64,000 nucleotides of DNA from Heterocephalus glaber (GCF_000247695.1 NW_004624865.1:4470719-4534718), one strand, 5' to 3'; positions 34,467-46,114 are shown, counted from the stretch's first letter. Program-made: numbers and translations. Notes: generated from the sequence alone by a model not told the origin.

Positions 34467-34771
34467 TTTTTTTGTTCATTTGGTCTGCGATGTTTTTATC
34501 CTGTGAATCAGCTCATTGTTATCGAGTATATCCAAAACATTCTTTATTGATAAATAATACTTCTGTATATACATACAGAAAAGCAGCAACTTGATGGGTT
34601 TTTGCAGTCTAAATGCCGATGTAATCTGCATCCAGTCCCGACATGTACCCCCACGGTGCTGACCCAGTCACCACCCCACCCACGTTTTTAAAAGTTTATA
34701 TGACTTTTCTATATATGTTTTTAAAAGAATTGTAAGGAAATCACATTTGTTTTTAATCATTAAGCTGTATT
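34467..34771. other. Intron, possibly old L1M
   Basis: Text near 34640-34690 weakly resembles an L1M 3' region. Nothing firm. Confidence 0.3.
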
Positions 34772-34780
34772 TGAATATTA

Positions 34781-34876
34781 TTTTTTGTTTGTTTTGGGGG
34801 GTTTACAGGGGCTCGAACTTGGGACCTTGCACTTGCGAGGCAGGCGGCAGAACCACTGAGCTAAGTCCCTGGCCCA
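34781..34876 (-). repeat. ID-type SINE
   Basis: Altered end (ggggggtttacaggggctcg). Duplication tgaatatta at 34772-34780 and 34877-34885. Confidence 0.9.
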
Positions 34877-35017
34877 TGAATATTACTAATAAGTAAAAAA
34901 TGGCATATACCAAACATATCCTTATTGGGAACTTTAAAAAGAACTTCAGCAATTCTAATTTTATCTGGCCATTAGTTTCTCAGTTGAATATCATTGTTAT
35001 GTTAAGAATAGGGTTCC

Positions 35018-35106
35018 TGGGCCAGGGATTTAGCTCAGTGGTTCCACTGCCTGCCTCGCAAGCACGAGGACCCGAGTTTGATCCCTGGTACCAAAAAAAA
35101 AAAAAA
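35018..35106 (+). repeat. ID-type SINE
   Basis: Well preserved. Perfect 14-bp duplication aagaatagggttcc at 35004-35017 and 35107-35120. Confidence 0.94.
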
Positions 35107-35120
35107 AAGAATAGGGTTCC

Positions 35121-36144
35121 GACAGATGATAGATTTTTCTGACACTCTGTAGTGGAGAAATGCTTTAATTGCTGGTTTCCTACTTTACTCAATAGTTGTG
35201 AGTAAAAGAGTATGTTCCTTGAGCACAGAAACTTTCTGTTTATAGAGGAAAAGATGTAACTGTTGATTTATAGATCAAAGAAACAATGTTATGAATAATA
35301 CTTTGATTCCTGTCTTGCCACTGACTTAATATTTTAGGAGAAAAGAGTTAGAACCTAATTAAAATATTAAAAGTACTAGTAATTACCTGATGTAGCACTG
35401 AACACAATATCAACCCTGTTTCTTTTTAACTATGCAGTTCTGGGAAATTGTTTCAGGTTCTGCAAGCTTAATTTCTGAAATTAAACGATGATCCTAGCAC
35501 CTGCTTCCACAGTCCACTGGGAAAATTAACAGAAGTAATGTTACATAAAGTGTCTGGCACAGCTTCCATTGCAGGCACTTGAGTTTTTAGCAGCTGCTTT
35601 ATTGTTATAGGAGCATTGTCTCCTTTCAGACTACTAACTTTGCATTTAGTTCTTCTAACTCCTCCCAGAGTGTTGATCAGATCAGTAACGTGATTCTTGG
35701 CACGCTCTTGTAAAATGAAGCGTGCTTTAGCTGGTGAGCCTCTCACTGCAGGGCAGGCTCTCAGGGCAGAGCCAGACTGGGCACTGCCAGCGCAACACCT
35801 GGCACTGGCCCTGAGTTAGAGATGTCGAGACCACCTTCACAGTAACCAAGGCGTTTGAATGCAGAATCAAAATCAGTGGAAAAATCCGTGGTGAACAAAA
35901 TATGAAAAGCAGAAATTTACATAAAAGCAGGATTAAGAGAGCCCTGCTGAGCCATGTTGTCATGTGAGGCCGAGGAAAAATTAGTAAGGCCAGTCCTGTC
36001 TCCTTGAGCCCAGTCAGAGCCCAGGGCAGCAGGAAAAGCTGACACCGGTATCGTGGCACCTGCCTTTTGCCCCAGGAAAGGACCTTTCTGCTTCATCCAC
36101 CTCAGCCTATTCCAGGCTGTGCTTAACCTCCTGACAGGAGAACT
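35121..36144. other. Intron, MIR-like traces
   Basis: A MIR-like patch may lie at 35480-35570 (taatgttacataaagtgtct). The overlapping minus-strand frames at 35468-36150 have no known similarity. Confidence 0.35.
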
Positions 36145-36280
36145 GCTCATTACAATGATTTTATAGGCTGTTATCTGTGCTTCGCAGATGAGTGCCCTAG
36201 AAATCAGGGGAAGTTATCGCCTAAGGTCACGCAGCCACTAAGTGGCAGAAGCAAGATGATATGGCTCGCGTTTCTTAATT
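36145..36280 (+). repeat. MIR SINE fragment
   Basis: Matches MIR in order: 'cttcgcagatgagtgcccta', 'cctaaggtcacgcagccact', 'aagtggcagaagcaagatg'. Confidence 0.75.
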
Positions 36281-37020
36281 ACCAGACTTGTTTTACTTCA
36301 TTGTTTCTGTGTAGGACACATCTGTGTATCAAATTATTTCTTTCTACATTCACTTGACTTGCCATGTCCAGCATGCGCACCTAGATACAGGGATGCCAAA
36401 ATGAGAGCGCTTATGAGGCCGCTCGGAAAGGGGGCTTCCATCCAAGGTGGGGAGGGGTGAGAGAATTTGTGAATAAGGGCAAGGAGCAGGGAAGGCAGCT
36501 TTCTTTTTAAGCAACGTTTTAATACACTTATCCCTTTAAGTGTTGTGAATATGAATGTTACTCTATTGCCAATTAGTCCATTGATGTACCTTATTTTTAC
36601 ATGTCGGGGAGTGTTAGGAATTGACCTTTCTGTAGCCATAAGTTGCTAACTAAAGGTGGCTATGAGTAAACAGGAAGATGATCTTCTGGTTTGTTAATGA
36701 GCTGCTCACACTTAGCATTGAGTTAATCTGTATGACATGAAAAAAGTAAGACATTTTAACCCAACACTCCTATTTATATTCCTTGGTACTTTTTTTCATC
36801 TTCAAGAAAGTATTTTCTTGTTAGGTAATAAAAAATATTTTATTTTGTTAAAGGCAGAATAAATTTAGTTTTTCATTTAATTTGGCTGGTAGCTCTTAGA
36901 CTAATGTACTTGCAGAGTGATACATTTATAAAGTAAACATTAAAGATTTTATTCAGCTGATAGTGATAAATGATAGCAGGTCAGTTAATAGCATTTTAGA
37001 GTTTTCCAAAATAGACAATA
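36281..37020. other. Intron, nothing recognised
   Basis: AT-rich, no named feature. Confidence 0.4.
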
Positions 37021-37176
37021 TGCTTTTTTTTTTTTGACAAATTATTCAACTTTATCATATATAAGACTGCATGACTGTAATGCAAAGGGGGGTTTCTTTT
37101 TTCATTTAGGGTTACAATATACACAGCAAGTCCGGACTAGATCTTACAATCTGAACACAGGTATTTAACCCTTTCC

Positions 37177-37265
37177 TTTTTTTTTTTTTTGGTACCGGGG
37201 CTTGAACTTGGGTCCTTGTGCTAGCAAGGTAGGTGGTGTAACCACTGAGCTAAATCCCTGGCCCC
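37177..37265 (-). repeat. ID-type SINE
   Basis: Perfect 17-bp duplication ggtatttaaccctttcc at 37160-37176 and 37266-37282. Confidence 0.94.
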
Positions 37266-37819
37266 GGTATTTAACCCTTTCCATGCACAAAAGCCCTGTA
37301 ACCAAACTGTGTAGTAGAGCACCCAAAGCTTGGATTTTATGATTTTCTAATGTAAATATCGGTTTAAAAACTGCTTTAGTTTTTTGCTGCTTGCTAAGAT
37401 GTGGCAACCAGCACAGAAAAAATGACCTGACCCATATAGTGTCTTAACCTTATGTTCATGTTCCATATTCCTAAACAGCAGTAGCTACTGAATCCCATTT
37501 GATACTGCTGTACTCAAGATCATACCCTTTTATTCACTGTAAACCTTTTATGAACTACCAAGTTCAAAAAATCATCCACAGGCTTGACATTTAATTACAA
37601 AACAAATATGGATCTCTTGATTAACACAAAATTTTGTGGTTTATAGAAATGGTTATTTCCAAGTTTCCATTCACATTTACACAGTCTTAAGCATTCCTTT
37701 CATCACTGTTTACATATAAAAACCTGCTTTTTTTTCAGAAAAAATTGACCTAGCCAGCCACATGGAGTTGACCAATGAAAAGTAACATGGTGTCCTGCTG
37801 TTGTTTCGAACAGGGTTTT

Positions 37820-37906
37820 GTTTTTGTTTTTTTGGAACCGGGGATTGAACTCGGGTCCTTGCATTTGCGAGGCAGGCGCTGGAACCACTGAGCTAAATCC
37901 CTGGCC
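37820..37906 (-). repeat. ID-type SINE
   Basis: Duplication gaacagggtttt on both sides (37808-37819, 37909-37920). Confidence 0.92.
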
Positions 37907-38099
37907 TTGAACAGGGTTTTATTGGTAGAGGTAGATTACTGCTTCTTTTCTAGGCTTCTTTTGATCCTGGACAGGTAAATTATGCTATTTTCATTCTCTC
38001 AATTCAACTGCTTGAGACGATAATGCTTTTTAAAAATAGTGTGGAGTACACTTAAGATTGAGAGATGAATGAGCAGCATATAGATGGTGGCTTAGGAAT

Positions 38100-38805
38100 T
38101 CATACAGATTGAACATCTCTGCTCTAAAAATCCAAAACTTTCTTGTTTGAAGTCAGATTTTTATAATTCCTTCAGTACTATCACGTCTTCATGAGGTTGT
38201 TTGTCTTCAAGATAGCACCTTTAAAAAGAACCCATGCCTAGCTCAGTTGCCCTGTCTGCCCAGAACTCTTTTATTTGGGTTTTATCTCCACTTGCATTAT
38301 GGACATACTCCTGACAACTTCAGAACTCCTGGCATCTTAGATCTAAATTTCTCCCGGCAATTTACCTTAGGAGCCACATGATCTGGATTCTAGATTGTTT
38401 ATTAATCATTGATTTCCAATATTGAAAGTCAGTATTTCCATACATATTTTACTCTTGAGAAAAACGTTACAACTCTCATTGTGCCTCTGTGATAGTAACA
38501 TTTACTGCCATAGGAGTGTGGCCTGCCTCTCAGTTTAGCCACTAAGAGTCTGAAACTTAAGCATTAGCATGCTGCCTAAAGTGGAAAATTTTGTACCTGA
38601 CCTCATCGTGGTTTGCAGTCAAAACTCAGGCACAATAAAAAATATTGCCTAAAATTACCCTCAGGCCACACCTGTGAGGTGTAGTGAAGTTTTAAAGAAT
38701 TTTGTGTTTAGATGTTGGTCCCATTTCGTTATGTATATGCATATCCCAAAATCTGAAACTTCTGGGCCCATGAATTTCAAATAAGGGATACTCAACATGT
38801 ATTGT
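38100..38805. mobile_element. Tigger-like DNA transposon remnant
   Basis: The left end 'tacagattgaacatctctgc' and the inverse of the right end 'ggatactcaacatgta' form imperfect terminal repeats. Inner text (gaaacttctgggcccatgaa, tatgcatatcccaaaatctg) fits a non-autonomous Tigger/MER-type element. No transposase frame remains. Confidence 0.6.
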
Positions 38806-39043
38806 GTTTGCTTCTGATGGATTTATTTTGGTTCTATTCTTTTTAGTTTTCTATTTGTATCTGGGTTTGTAGTAACAGGAAATATATGTGAAGGTAATTT
38901 GTTTCTTTGTGACTTAACCATACAGTAGATACCCAAAAATGTTTCGTATGCTGTATAGCCAACTATGTATTTTCTTTTGTTGTCTCATCTTTAAACCTAT
39001 GTATTGTTTAGTGTTCTATTGCAAGGATAACTTTATTAAATTT
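38806..39043. other. Intron, nothing recognised
   Basis: AT-rich; no feature seen. Confidence 0.4.
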
Positions 39044-39058
39044 AGGTTCAGTAATCTG

Positions 39059-39155
39059 GTTTTTTTATTTTGTTTTTTTTTGGTTCCGGGGATCAAACTC
39101 AGGTCCTTGTGATTGCACAGCAGGCGACGAAACCACTGAGCTAAATCCCCGGTCC
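39059..39155 (-). repeat. ID-type SINE
   Basis: Subtype gcacagcaggcgacgaaacc. Perfect 15-bp duplication aggttcagtaatctg at 39044-39058 and 39156-39170. Confidence 0.94.
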
Positions 39156-39234
39156 AGGTTCAGTAATCTGTAAAGTATAAAAGCATTGTAAAAACCTGAT
39201 TCTGTTAGGTGTCAACTCTTAGTTTGGAGAAGTT

Positions 39235-39370
39235 TTCTAACCTCAGCTTCAGTTTCTATGGCTACTGCTGTGATGTGACAGTAGTAGTATCTAACGTACC
39301 TGTTACCGTGAGGGTTAGAATGTTTAGTTTATGTGCAGAGCTTTGCACAGTAATTAAGTAATTAAGAACA
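39235..39370 (-). repeat. MIR/L2-like fragment
   Basis: Text 'aacctcagcttcagtttcta', 'gtagtatctaacgtacctg', 'gtgagggttagaatg' recalls the antisense MIR/L2 end. Confidence 0.5.
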
Positions 39371-39714
39371 TTCCTGTCATTAGTCTTAAGTGCTGGATTG
39401 ACCTGTGTAATTTAGTTACAGGTTTTGGTAAATAGGCTATAAAGTATAAGACACATAATTTATAGTCATATTGAATGCAGGTGTTATTGTGGTCTAAGAT
39501 GTGAACTCACAGTAACATCTTAGAGAGGTTTTTTTAAAAACAAAAATAGAGCAATTGAATTGAAACCTTAGTATTAAGAAGGCAGTGAACAGTGATTTGG
39601 AAGCAACAAATTTGTAACCTAAATAGTCCTTAGAGAAGTCATTGATGCCCCCTGAGTAGCTGAATTCTCAGGCCTGGGTTGATGTGGCCGATGTGGTAGG
39701 CTGACTTTTTGGCC

Positions 39715-40080
39715 GTTCTCTCTTGCTCCCTTCTTTCCTTCTTGCTTCCAGAGCAGCAGAGCAGTTTTGACTTCCTTCCTACTTTACTGGTTGTTTCTTC
39801 TTAGTCCCTTCCTTTTCTCGGTCTTACTATTGATGTTTCCTGGGACGTGGACCTTGATACTTTTCTGTAGTCTTTGGTCACACCTTTGGTGATTTTGTTC
39901 TTAGTGGTGCTTGGGATTGAACCCGGGGCCTCCAAGCCTCCACTGCTGAGCTGTACACCCAGCCCACACCTTTGGTGATTTTATCCAGTTTTGTAGCTTT
40001 AAATGCCACCTATATGCTGGCAACTCGTATACTTATAAACATTTCAGCTAAATGATAATTTGTCCTGAATTTAGAAGTAG
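39715..40080 (+). repeat. LINE L2 fragment
   Basis: Text 'ggtgattttatccagttttg', 'agctttaaatgccacctata', 'tgctggcaactcgtatac' follows L2 internal sequence. An old ID SINE is nested at 39896, and 'acacctttggtgattttg' is repeated on both sides of it. Confidence 0.6.
39896..39965 (-). repeat. ID-type SINE, older subtype
   Basis: Reads gtgcttgggattgaacccgg to gctgtacacccagccc. Duplication cacacctttggtgattttgt / cacacctttggtgatttta flanks it (39879, 39964). Confidence 0.88.
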
Positions 40081-40162
40081 TGTATTGTGAAAAGGAAATT
40101 AAGTCAAATACTTTATTCCTTCCTGACAGCAGAAGTGTAAAAGTTTCTCTGTTCTGGAGAAG

Positions 40163-40640
40163 TTAAAAAAATAAATATACTCCATATTGTATTGGAGAAG
40201 TTGAGTATTGGTTTGTACTTTTTTTTTTTAAATCAAAGTTGGAAAACGCTTTTTCCTCTCCGCCTTCCTCCGCTTTTGGACTACTTGTGAAGTGGGTTCC
40301 ACCATGAACATAACTCCTGTCCTTGCCCCGTAACGTTGGAGGTGGAGGAGCTCTGGTGTCTGAGCAAGCTGGGGTGGGTTTAACCCCGTGTGTGACTGAA
40401 AGCTGTGTCTGAGCCACCTTGTTAGGCTCTGTGGTATAAAGCTTGGGTAGTTCTCTTTTTGTTTTGTTTTTGAGCTGAGGTTGTTTGAACCCAGATACGG
40501 GCTGTCCCATATCTGGTTTTGGTGGCTCGCCTGGCGAAGACCTTTGCATTCTGCCTGATCTTGCTGATTTTCGGCTGGAAGCTGCACTGGGAAGGAAGGT
40601 CACAGACCCGGCCCTTCCCCAGGGCCTGATCGAGTGACTC
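40163..40640 (-). other. Unassigned open stretch, possible old retrocopy
   Basis: A 146-codon frame (40603-40163) starting MTFLPSAASSRKSARSGR and a second overlapping frame of 119 codons (40587-40228) lie in a patch richer in GC and CpG than its surroundings. A T run at 40221-40230 could be an inverted A tail. I recognise no protein family and no domain; composition is Pro, Ser and Lys rich. It may be a decayed retrocopy or chance. I would not call it a gene. Confidence 0.3.
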
Positions 40641-40763
40641 TCAGCGTTTACTTCATAGGCTAAAACATGGGACCTGAAAACAAGCCAATGTTCAGCTCTT
40701 AAAAAGTGAAATTGAATAGCATATATTCCAGTTATGAAACTTCATAAAGCCTCAATTAAGTTT

Positions 40764-40869
40764 ATTTGTTTTTGTGGGTTTGTTTTTTTTTTGACAGTAC
40801 TGGGGATCAAACTCAGTACCTTGTGCTTGCATGGCAGGCATGGTGCCACTGAGCTAAATCCCTGGCCCC
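40764..40869 (-). repeat. ID-type SINE
   Basis: Subtype ggcatggtgcc. Perfect 17-bp duplication aagcctcaattaagttt at 40747-40763 and 40870-40886. Confidence 0.94.
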
Positions 40870-40886
40870 AAGCCTCAATTAAGTTT

Positions 40887-41461
40887 TTAATTTCATACAT
40901 TATTACATTGTTATTCTGATAAAAAATTATTAGATCAGAGTACCATACAGTCACTAAAATGTATACTACATACATAATAAACAATTGAAATAGAGTTTGA
41001 TCTTTAAGAAATGATTTGAAAAACAACATGAGCAATTTGCTCAAACATTCCAACTGTTGAAAAAGTTCTCTGGCTTTACACTGGTGAGGTATATTATAGG
41101 GAAATATTTGTAAACTATTTTCGGATTTTTTTCTTGATTATTTACTCCTCCAAAAAGATAACCCTATCTTTTTGATAATCCTCTTTCAGTGAGGGTATGG
41201 GGGAAGTAAGGGTTCAGTCTTTTTATCAACAGTAAGCTTCAAAGAAACCTTTCTTTTGTTTTCATTGTGTGTAAATGAAGATTTTAAGACAGTTATTTTT
41301 ATCTTTTTAGTATGAATTATTGTTTGCAAAATCTCTGATGAAGATTTATTCTTGCAGTGGAAGGTTTTACCTTGTTAAATATTTTCTTCCTGTCAAGGTT
41401 AGGAGAAGTATAGAAGAATGCTTTCCAAATGAAGACACCTGTCTTTGATTTGAAATCATAC
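40887..41461. other. Intron, nothing recognised
   Basis: No feature recognised. Confidence 0.4.
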
Positions 41462-41471
41462 TGGAATACAA

Positions 41472-41556
41472 CTTTTTTTTTTGGTACCAGGGATCAAACT
41501 TGGAACCTTGCGCTTGTGAGGCAGGCAGCGGAATCTCTGAGCTAAATCCCTGGCCC
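41472..41556 (-). repeat. ID-type SINE
   Basis: Body with gaatctctgag for gaaccactgag. The duplication is not clear. Confidence 0.9.
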
Positions 41557-41709
41557 TTTCCCCGACTTTTTTTAGGTGCATGTCTGTAATACAGACTAAT
41601 GGTATGTATTTTGGGGAATCGTACATGCATATAACATATCTTGATAATTTTCAATCTCTTTACTTCCCCCATGCCCTTTCCCATCTCTAAGATTATACCT
41701 TCTACTTTT

Positions 41710-41790
41710 TTTGGGGGTACCGGGGATCGAACTCGGGACCTTGTGCTTTTGAGGTAGGTGGCAGAACCACTGAGCTAAATCCCTGGTGTC
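41710..41790 (-). repeat. ID-type SINE, 5' end trimmed
   Basis: Ends atccctggtg rather than cctggccc. Duplication taccttctactttt / taccttctagtttt at 41696-41709 and 41791-41804. Confidence 0.92.
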
Positions 41791-42483
41791 TACCTTCTAG
41801 TTTTATTATCATTTCTTTTTTTTTCTGACTTTTAAAAATATTAGTACATGTTGCAGTTCATGAAGTTTACAATCATTTTGGGAGTGGTTATATGTACATA
41901 TTATAGCTTCTTTTTTTTTTTTTAAACCCTCTTCTACACTTTCCCTTCCCCTTCCCCCTCCATTTTAATTTTACTCATTCATTTAGTTATACTTTAGGTT
42001 TCTCATAGAAAAAAACATGCAGTACTTAACTTTCTGAGACTGGCTTATTTCACTTAGCGTGATGGTCTTGAGTTCTATATATTTCCTGCAATGACATGAT
42101 TTCTTTATGGATGAATAATACTCCATTGTGTATGTACACCACAGTTCTTTTATCCATTCATCTGTTGATGGGTATCGAGGCTGTTTCCAGAGCTAAGCAG
42201 TTGTGAGTTGAGCTCTTATAATCATGGGCATGAACCTAACAGTATGGTATGGTATCTTTAACTCCTTCCGAAATATACCCAGGACAAAGGTATAGCTTTG
42301 GGTCTCCTGGATCACACAGTTTTAGTTTTGGGAGAATCTCCAGTTTCCATAGAGACTATGCTAGTTTACATTCCCACCAGCAGTGTAGCAGGGTGTCCCC
42401 ACACCCCGATTCTCACCTGCATTCATTGCTTTTTGTTTATAGATGATAGTCATTTACGAGGTAAGATGACAATTTCAGGTTTT

Positions 42484-42574
42484 TGTTTTTTGAGTTTTTT
42501 GGTACCGGGGATCGAACTTGGGACCCGCACTTGAGAGGCAGGTGGCAGCACCACTGAGCTAAATCCCCGGCCCC
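42484..42574 (-). repeat. ID-type SINE
   Basis: Subtype ggtggcagcacc with a short deletion (gggacccgcacttg). Confidence 0.9.
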
Positions 42575-43135
42575 TTAGTTGTTTTGATGGTAGTTCCTTA
42601 ATGACTAAAGATGTTGAACAGGTTTTCATATACTTATTGACCATTTGTACTTCTTTTGAAGTGTCAGGTTCATTTGCCCAGTTTTTGATTGGATTGTTGG
42701 TTGAGGTTAATTTTTTGAGTTTTTATATACTATATTCTAAATATTAGTCCTTTGTCAGAAGAGTAGCTAGCATTAAAATTTCTTTCCCATTCAGTAGGCT
42801 ATCTTTTCACTCTGTTGATTGCTTTGTTTGCTGTGCAGAAGCTTTGTAATTTGATATGGTCTTGTTTGGTGATTCTGATACTATTTCCTGTAAAACTGGA
42901 GTTCTATGTAGAAAGTCTTTCAGGTGTTTCCCTGTTTTATCTTATAGAAGTTTCAAAGTTTCTGTTTTTATATCTTGGTCTTGGGTCCATTTTTATTTGA
43001 TTTTAGTGCAGTGTCGGTTATCTAAATTTCAGTCTTCTATTAACGGGTAGCCAGTTTTCCCAACAGCATTTTTAGAGAGGCTGTCTTTTCTCCCAAAATA
43101 TGTTTTTAGCCCCTTTGTCAAAAATTAGATAGCTG

Positions 43136-43211
43136 GGCCGGGGATTTAACTCAGTGGCACTCCTTGCCTCCTGAGTTCAGTCCCCGGTACCACAAAAAAC
43201 GGACAAACAAA
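43136..43211 (+). repeat. ID-type SINE, internally deleted
   Basis: About 16 nt of the body (the gcaagcgcaagg stretch) is missing between ccttgcctc and ctgagttcag. Duplication aattagatagctg / aatcagatggctg at 43123-43135 and 43212-43225. Confidence 0.9.
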
Positions 43212-43735
43212 CAATCAGATGGCTGTAGGTGCATGGGGTTGTTTCTGTGTCTTCTGCTCGACTCCACCAGTATCTTTTGTTACTCCAGTTCATAGTATCA
43301 CTTCAAAACTGGTGTTATGATACCTGTAGCTTTGCTCCTTTTGCTCAGGTTTGTTTTGCCTATCCTGAGTCCTTTGTTCTATATATATTTGAGGATTGTT
43401 TTTCCTCTTCTAGTGAAGAATGTTAGTGTATTAATAGGGATTGCATTAAATGTGTAGGTTGCTTTTGATGATAATTGACAATTTCACTGTATTAGTTCTG
43501 ATTCAAGAAGGGACGTCTTTCTGTTTTCTGATGTCTTCTTGAGTTTCTTTCTTCAGAGCTCTGTAATTTTCCTTATAGAGGTCTTTCACCTCCTTGGCTA
43601 AATTGATTCCTAGGTATTTGTTTTTTGAAGCTATTGTGAATGGAGTTGTTTTCCTGATTTTTTTCTCATCAGGTTCATTATTGGTGTATAGTATGTTCAT
43701 TCTGTAACCCTTAGTTTTTTCATCACCACCAAGAT

Positions 43736-44035
43736 ATATACTTTTTCCTACTTTGATTTTAAATTTAATGTATGCTCATTTTTAAAAATGTATGCTCATT
43801 TAAAAAAATCTAGAAAGTACATAAAACTTAAAAGAAGAAAATAAAAACCCAGTCAGTACAGCATCATTTTTTCCTGTTTTTCAAAGGATATTTGGCTTTG
43901 AGGGTGGGCTCCCTGGGATAGGATAGTCTTAGTTTTTCATTTCCTCTTTGTAGGCACAAAATTAATGTTTGTTAAATGAGTAAGAACTTAGTGTTGTTGT
44001 ATTTTGTTTCCTTTCTTCTTCCTCTTGAAAACATG
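43736..44035. other. Intron, nothing recognised
   Basis: A 17-bp word, aatgtatgctcattt, occurs twice in a row at 43767-43801 as a short tandem repeat. Confidence 0.45.
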
Positions 44036-44039
44036 TATT

Positions 44040-44121
44040 TATTTGGTAGTGCTGGAGGCTGATCCCACTGCCTGGCACCTGCTTCACGAGTGCTCTGTCG
44101 CTGCACCACACACCCAGCCCT
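44040..44121 (-). repeat. ID-type SINE, old
   Basis: Antisense and degenerate (gtgctggaggctgatcccac to ccacacacccagccc). Confidence 0.7.
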
Positions 44122-44286
44122 GGAGCCCCAGTGCTCCTGGCCAGGTGGAGGTGAGACCCCCTGAGGCTGGCCAGAGCTCCGGTGTTCCGGCGTGGCTCAG
44201 CATCTGTTCACTGGGAATGTACATGATAGAGTTTTAAGACTTTTTAGAATGTTTAGAAATTATAAAAACTGTCTTTTTATTTTTAA

Positions 44287-44388
<102 letters not shown>

Positions 44389-44544
44389 TAAACTTCATAT
44401 TTGATCATATAACTGTACTTGGACAAAAGATTTGTGTTTGATTAATATAGTCCATAAGCTTATTAACTTAGTTAACACATTAGCTTATTAAATTTAAGAA
44501 TATTTTAGTTTGTCATTTATTTTATGTAAAAACTGATATTTACA

Positions 44545-44602
44545 GTGCCTGTTTACTTGAGACCCTGGGTTTGACCCCTAGTACCACAGGAAAAAAAAAG
44601 CC
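44545..44602 (+). repeat. ID-type SINE, 5' truncated
   Basis: Only the last half (tgcctgtttacttgagaccc to cctagtaccac) remains with an A run. Duplication aaaactgatatt / aaaactaatatt at 44529-44540 and 44603-44614. Confidence 0.75.
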
Positions 44603-44614
44603 AAAACTAATATT

Positions 44615-45420
44615 CTTTCGTTCTGAAGCAAAACCTCAGAACTGAAGTGCAGTATGTAACATTCAAGATACGGTATAAATTATTAAGGCTATTTAGCTGT
44701 TTTAGGTTATTTATAGCAGTTTTAATTGAAGTTTTAAAGTAATATTGACAACTCTTAAGACTTAGATTTCAGTACCCAGAAAAAATAATAAGCTGTAATG
44801 TTTCTATAAATATGGACATTTTGGTCTAAAAAAAAAACCAGTGTGGGGATAACAGTTATCACATGTATTATGTTAACCCATCATAGCACATTATCATACA
44901 TGTTTATCACATATATGTTAACATGTATTATAAACGTGTTTATACTGTATATCCATGTTTGTGTTAACCAGTTTGCCATTATTGATATCAAGGTAAATTG
45001 AGTTGAATTCTAAAGATTAGAAATTCTCCAAATGATTAATACATATCTTGTATCACCCTAGTAAGCTCTTTAATTTGGAATTGCCAGATACTAACTAGGG
45101 TATTTCCCCAATTAAACAATCTTGTCTTTAGTTACCATACATACACTGTACAGTTACTACTTTGTGAAGAAGTAGGCTGTCAGTCATTGCCAAGATTGTC
45201 CTTGCAAGTGATTTTTGTGGCAGCTTTCTGTCATAATTTATAATGCACACCAGGATTACTTGGTTATCACTGTCAGCTGACATCAGATTTGCCAAGTAAC
45301 ACAGTTAGAACACAGAATAGCTTTAACTGTTGCTTTTTGGGAGTCCATATGTATGGGTTTGGTTCTTTAATATAAGGATACTGTGAATCTTAGGGGCTTT
45401 TGTTTGTTACTGTTTTTTGC
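44615..45420. other. Intron 2, nothing recognised
   Basis: AT-rich, repeat-poor. The word acatgtattat recurs near 44862 and 44920 within a low-complexity patch. Confidence 0.45.
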
Positions 45421-45427
45421 TTGTTTA

Positions 45428-45486
45428 TTTGTCAGTACTGAGAATTGAACCCAAGGCCTTTGCACTGAGGTACACCTTCAACCCCC
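45428..45486 (-). repeat. ID-type SINE, old
   Basis: Degenerate antisense copy (cagtactgagaattgaaccc to tacaccttcaacccc). Confidence 0.7.
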
Positions 45487-45506
45487 TTTTTCAAATTTTT
45501 AATTTT

Positions 45507-45638
45507 GGGGGTTTTTTTTGGTTTTTTTTGAGACAGGGTCTCACTATGTAGTTAAGGTTGACCTTGAACTCACTGTGTAGCGCCTTAATCTCATGGTAGT
45601 CCTCCTGCTTCAGCCTCCAGAATGCCACCACGCCCAGC
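45507..45638 (-). repeat. B1-type SINE
   Basis: Antisense B1 (gagacagggtctcactatgt to gccaccacgccc). Target word caaatttttaatttt before (45492-45506) and after (45640). Confidence 0.9.
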
Positions 45639-45654
45639 TCAAATTTTTAATTTT

Positions 45655-45739
45655 TTTTTTTTTTGGTACTGGGGATTGAACTCAGGTCCTTGTGCTTGTG
45701 AGGCAGGCAGCGGAACCACTGAGCTAAATCCCTGGCCCC
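45655..45739 (-). repeat. ID-type SINE
   Basis: Inserted into the second copy of the same target word; the third copy is at 45740-45754. Confidence 0.93.
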
Positions 45740-45754
45740 CAAATTTTTAATTTT

Positions 45755-45825
45755 GAGACAAGGTCTTGCTAAGTTGTCCAGGCTGGGCTCAATTGTAATC
45801 CTCTGTTTCACCTTCCCAGAGAGGT
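45755..45825 (-). repeat. B1-type SINE fragment
   Basis: Antisense (ttgagacaaggtcttgctaa to ctgtttcaccttcccag). It is likely the remainder of a dimeric SINE together with the ID at 45428, pulled apart by the two later inserts. Confidence 0.65.
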
Positions 45826-45934
45826 TTAGAAGTTTGAATAGGAACCTTTAAAAACCAAAGTCCAGTATGTTGAAATGAAAATGTGTTTACAAATATGATT
45901 ACTCATACATGGTGCTAATAAATGTGATGCTTGA

Positions 45935-46114
<180 letters not shown>

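Larger units (their letters stand above)
37022..37976 (-). pseudogene. Candidate retrocopy of an mRNA 3' region, source unknown
   Basis: A T run at 37024-37035 followed by 3'-UTR-like text suggests an A tail on the minus strand. Near-matching flanks, aatatgct (37018) and attatgct (37980), could be the duplication. There is no coding frame. Two ID SINEs are nested in it. I could not name a parent gene, so this could equally be plain intron. Confidence 0.3.
41560..43735 (-). mobile_element. Old L1, 3' half
   Basis: The minus strand shows a 3' UTR (41560-42000), then the end of ORF2 in antisense: 'atgaataatactccattgtg', 'ttgatgggtatcgaggctgt', 'accagcagtgtagcagggtg', 'tttgttgctgtgcagaagct'-like text near 42830, and 43700-43503 reads TIASKNKYLGINLAKEVKDL. 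Frames are broken. Three young ID SINEs are nested within it. Confidence 0.8.
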
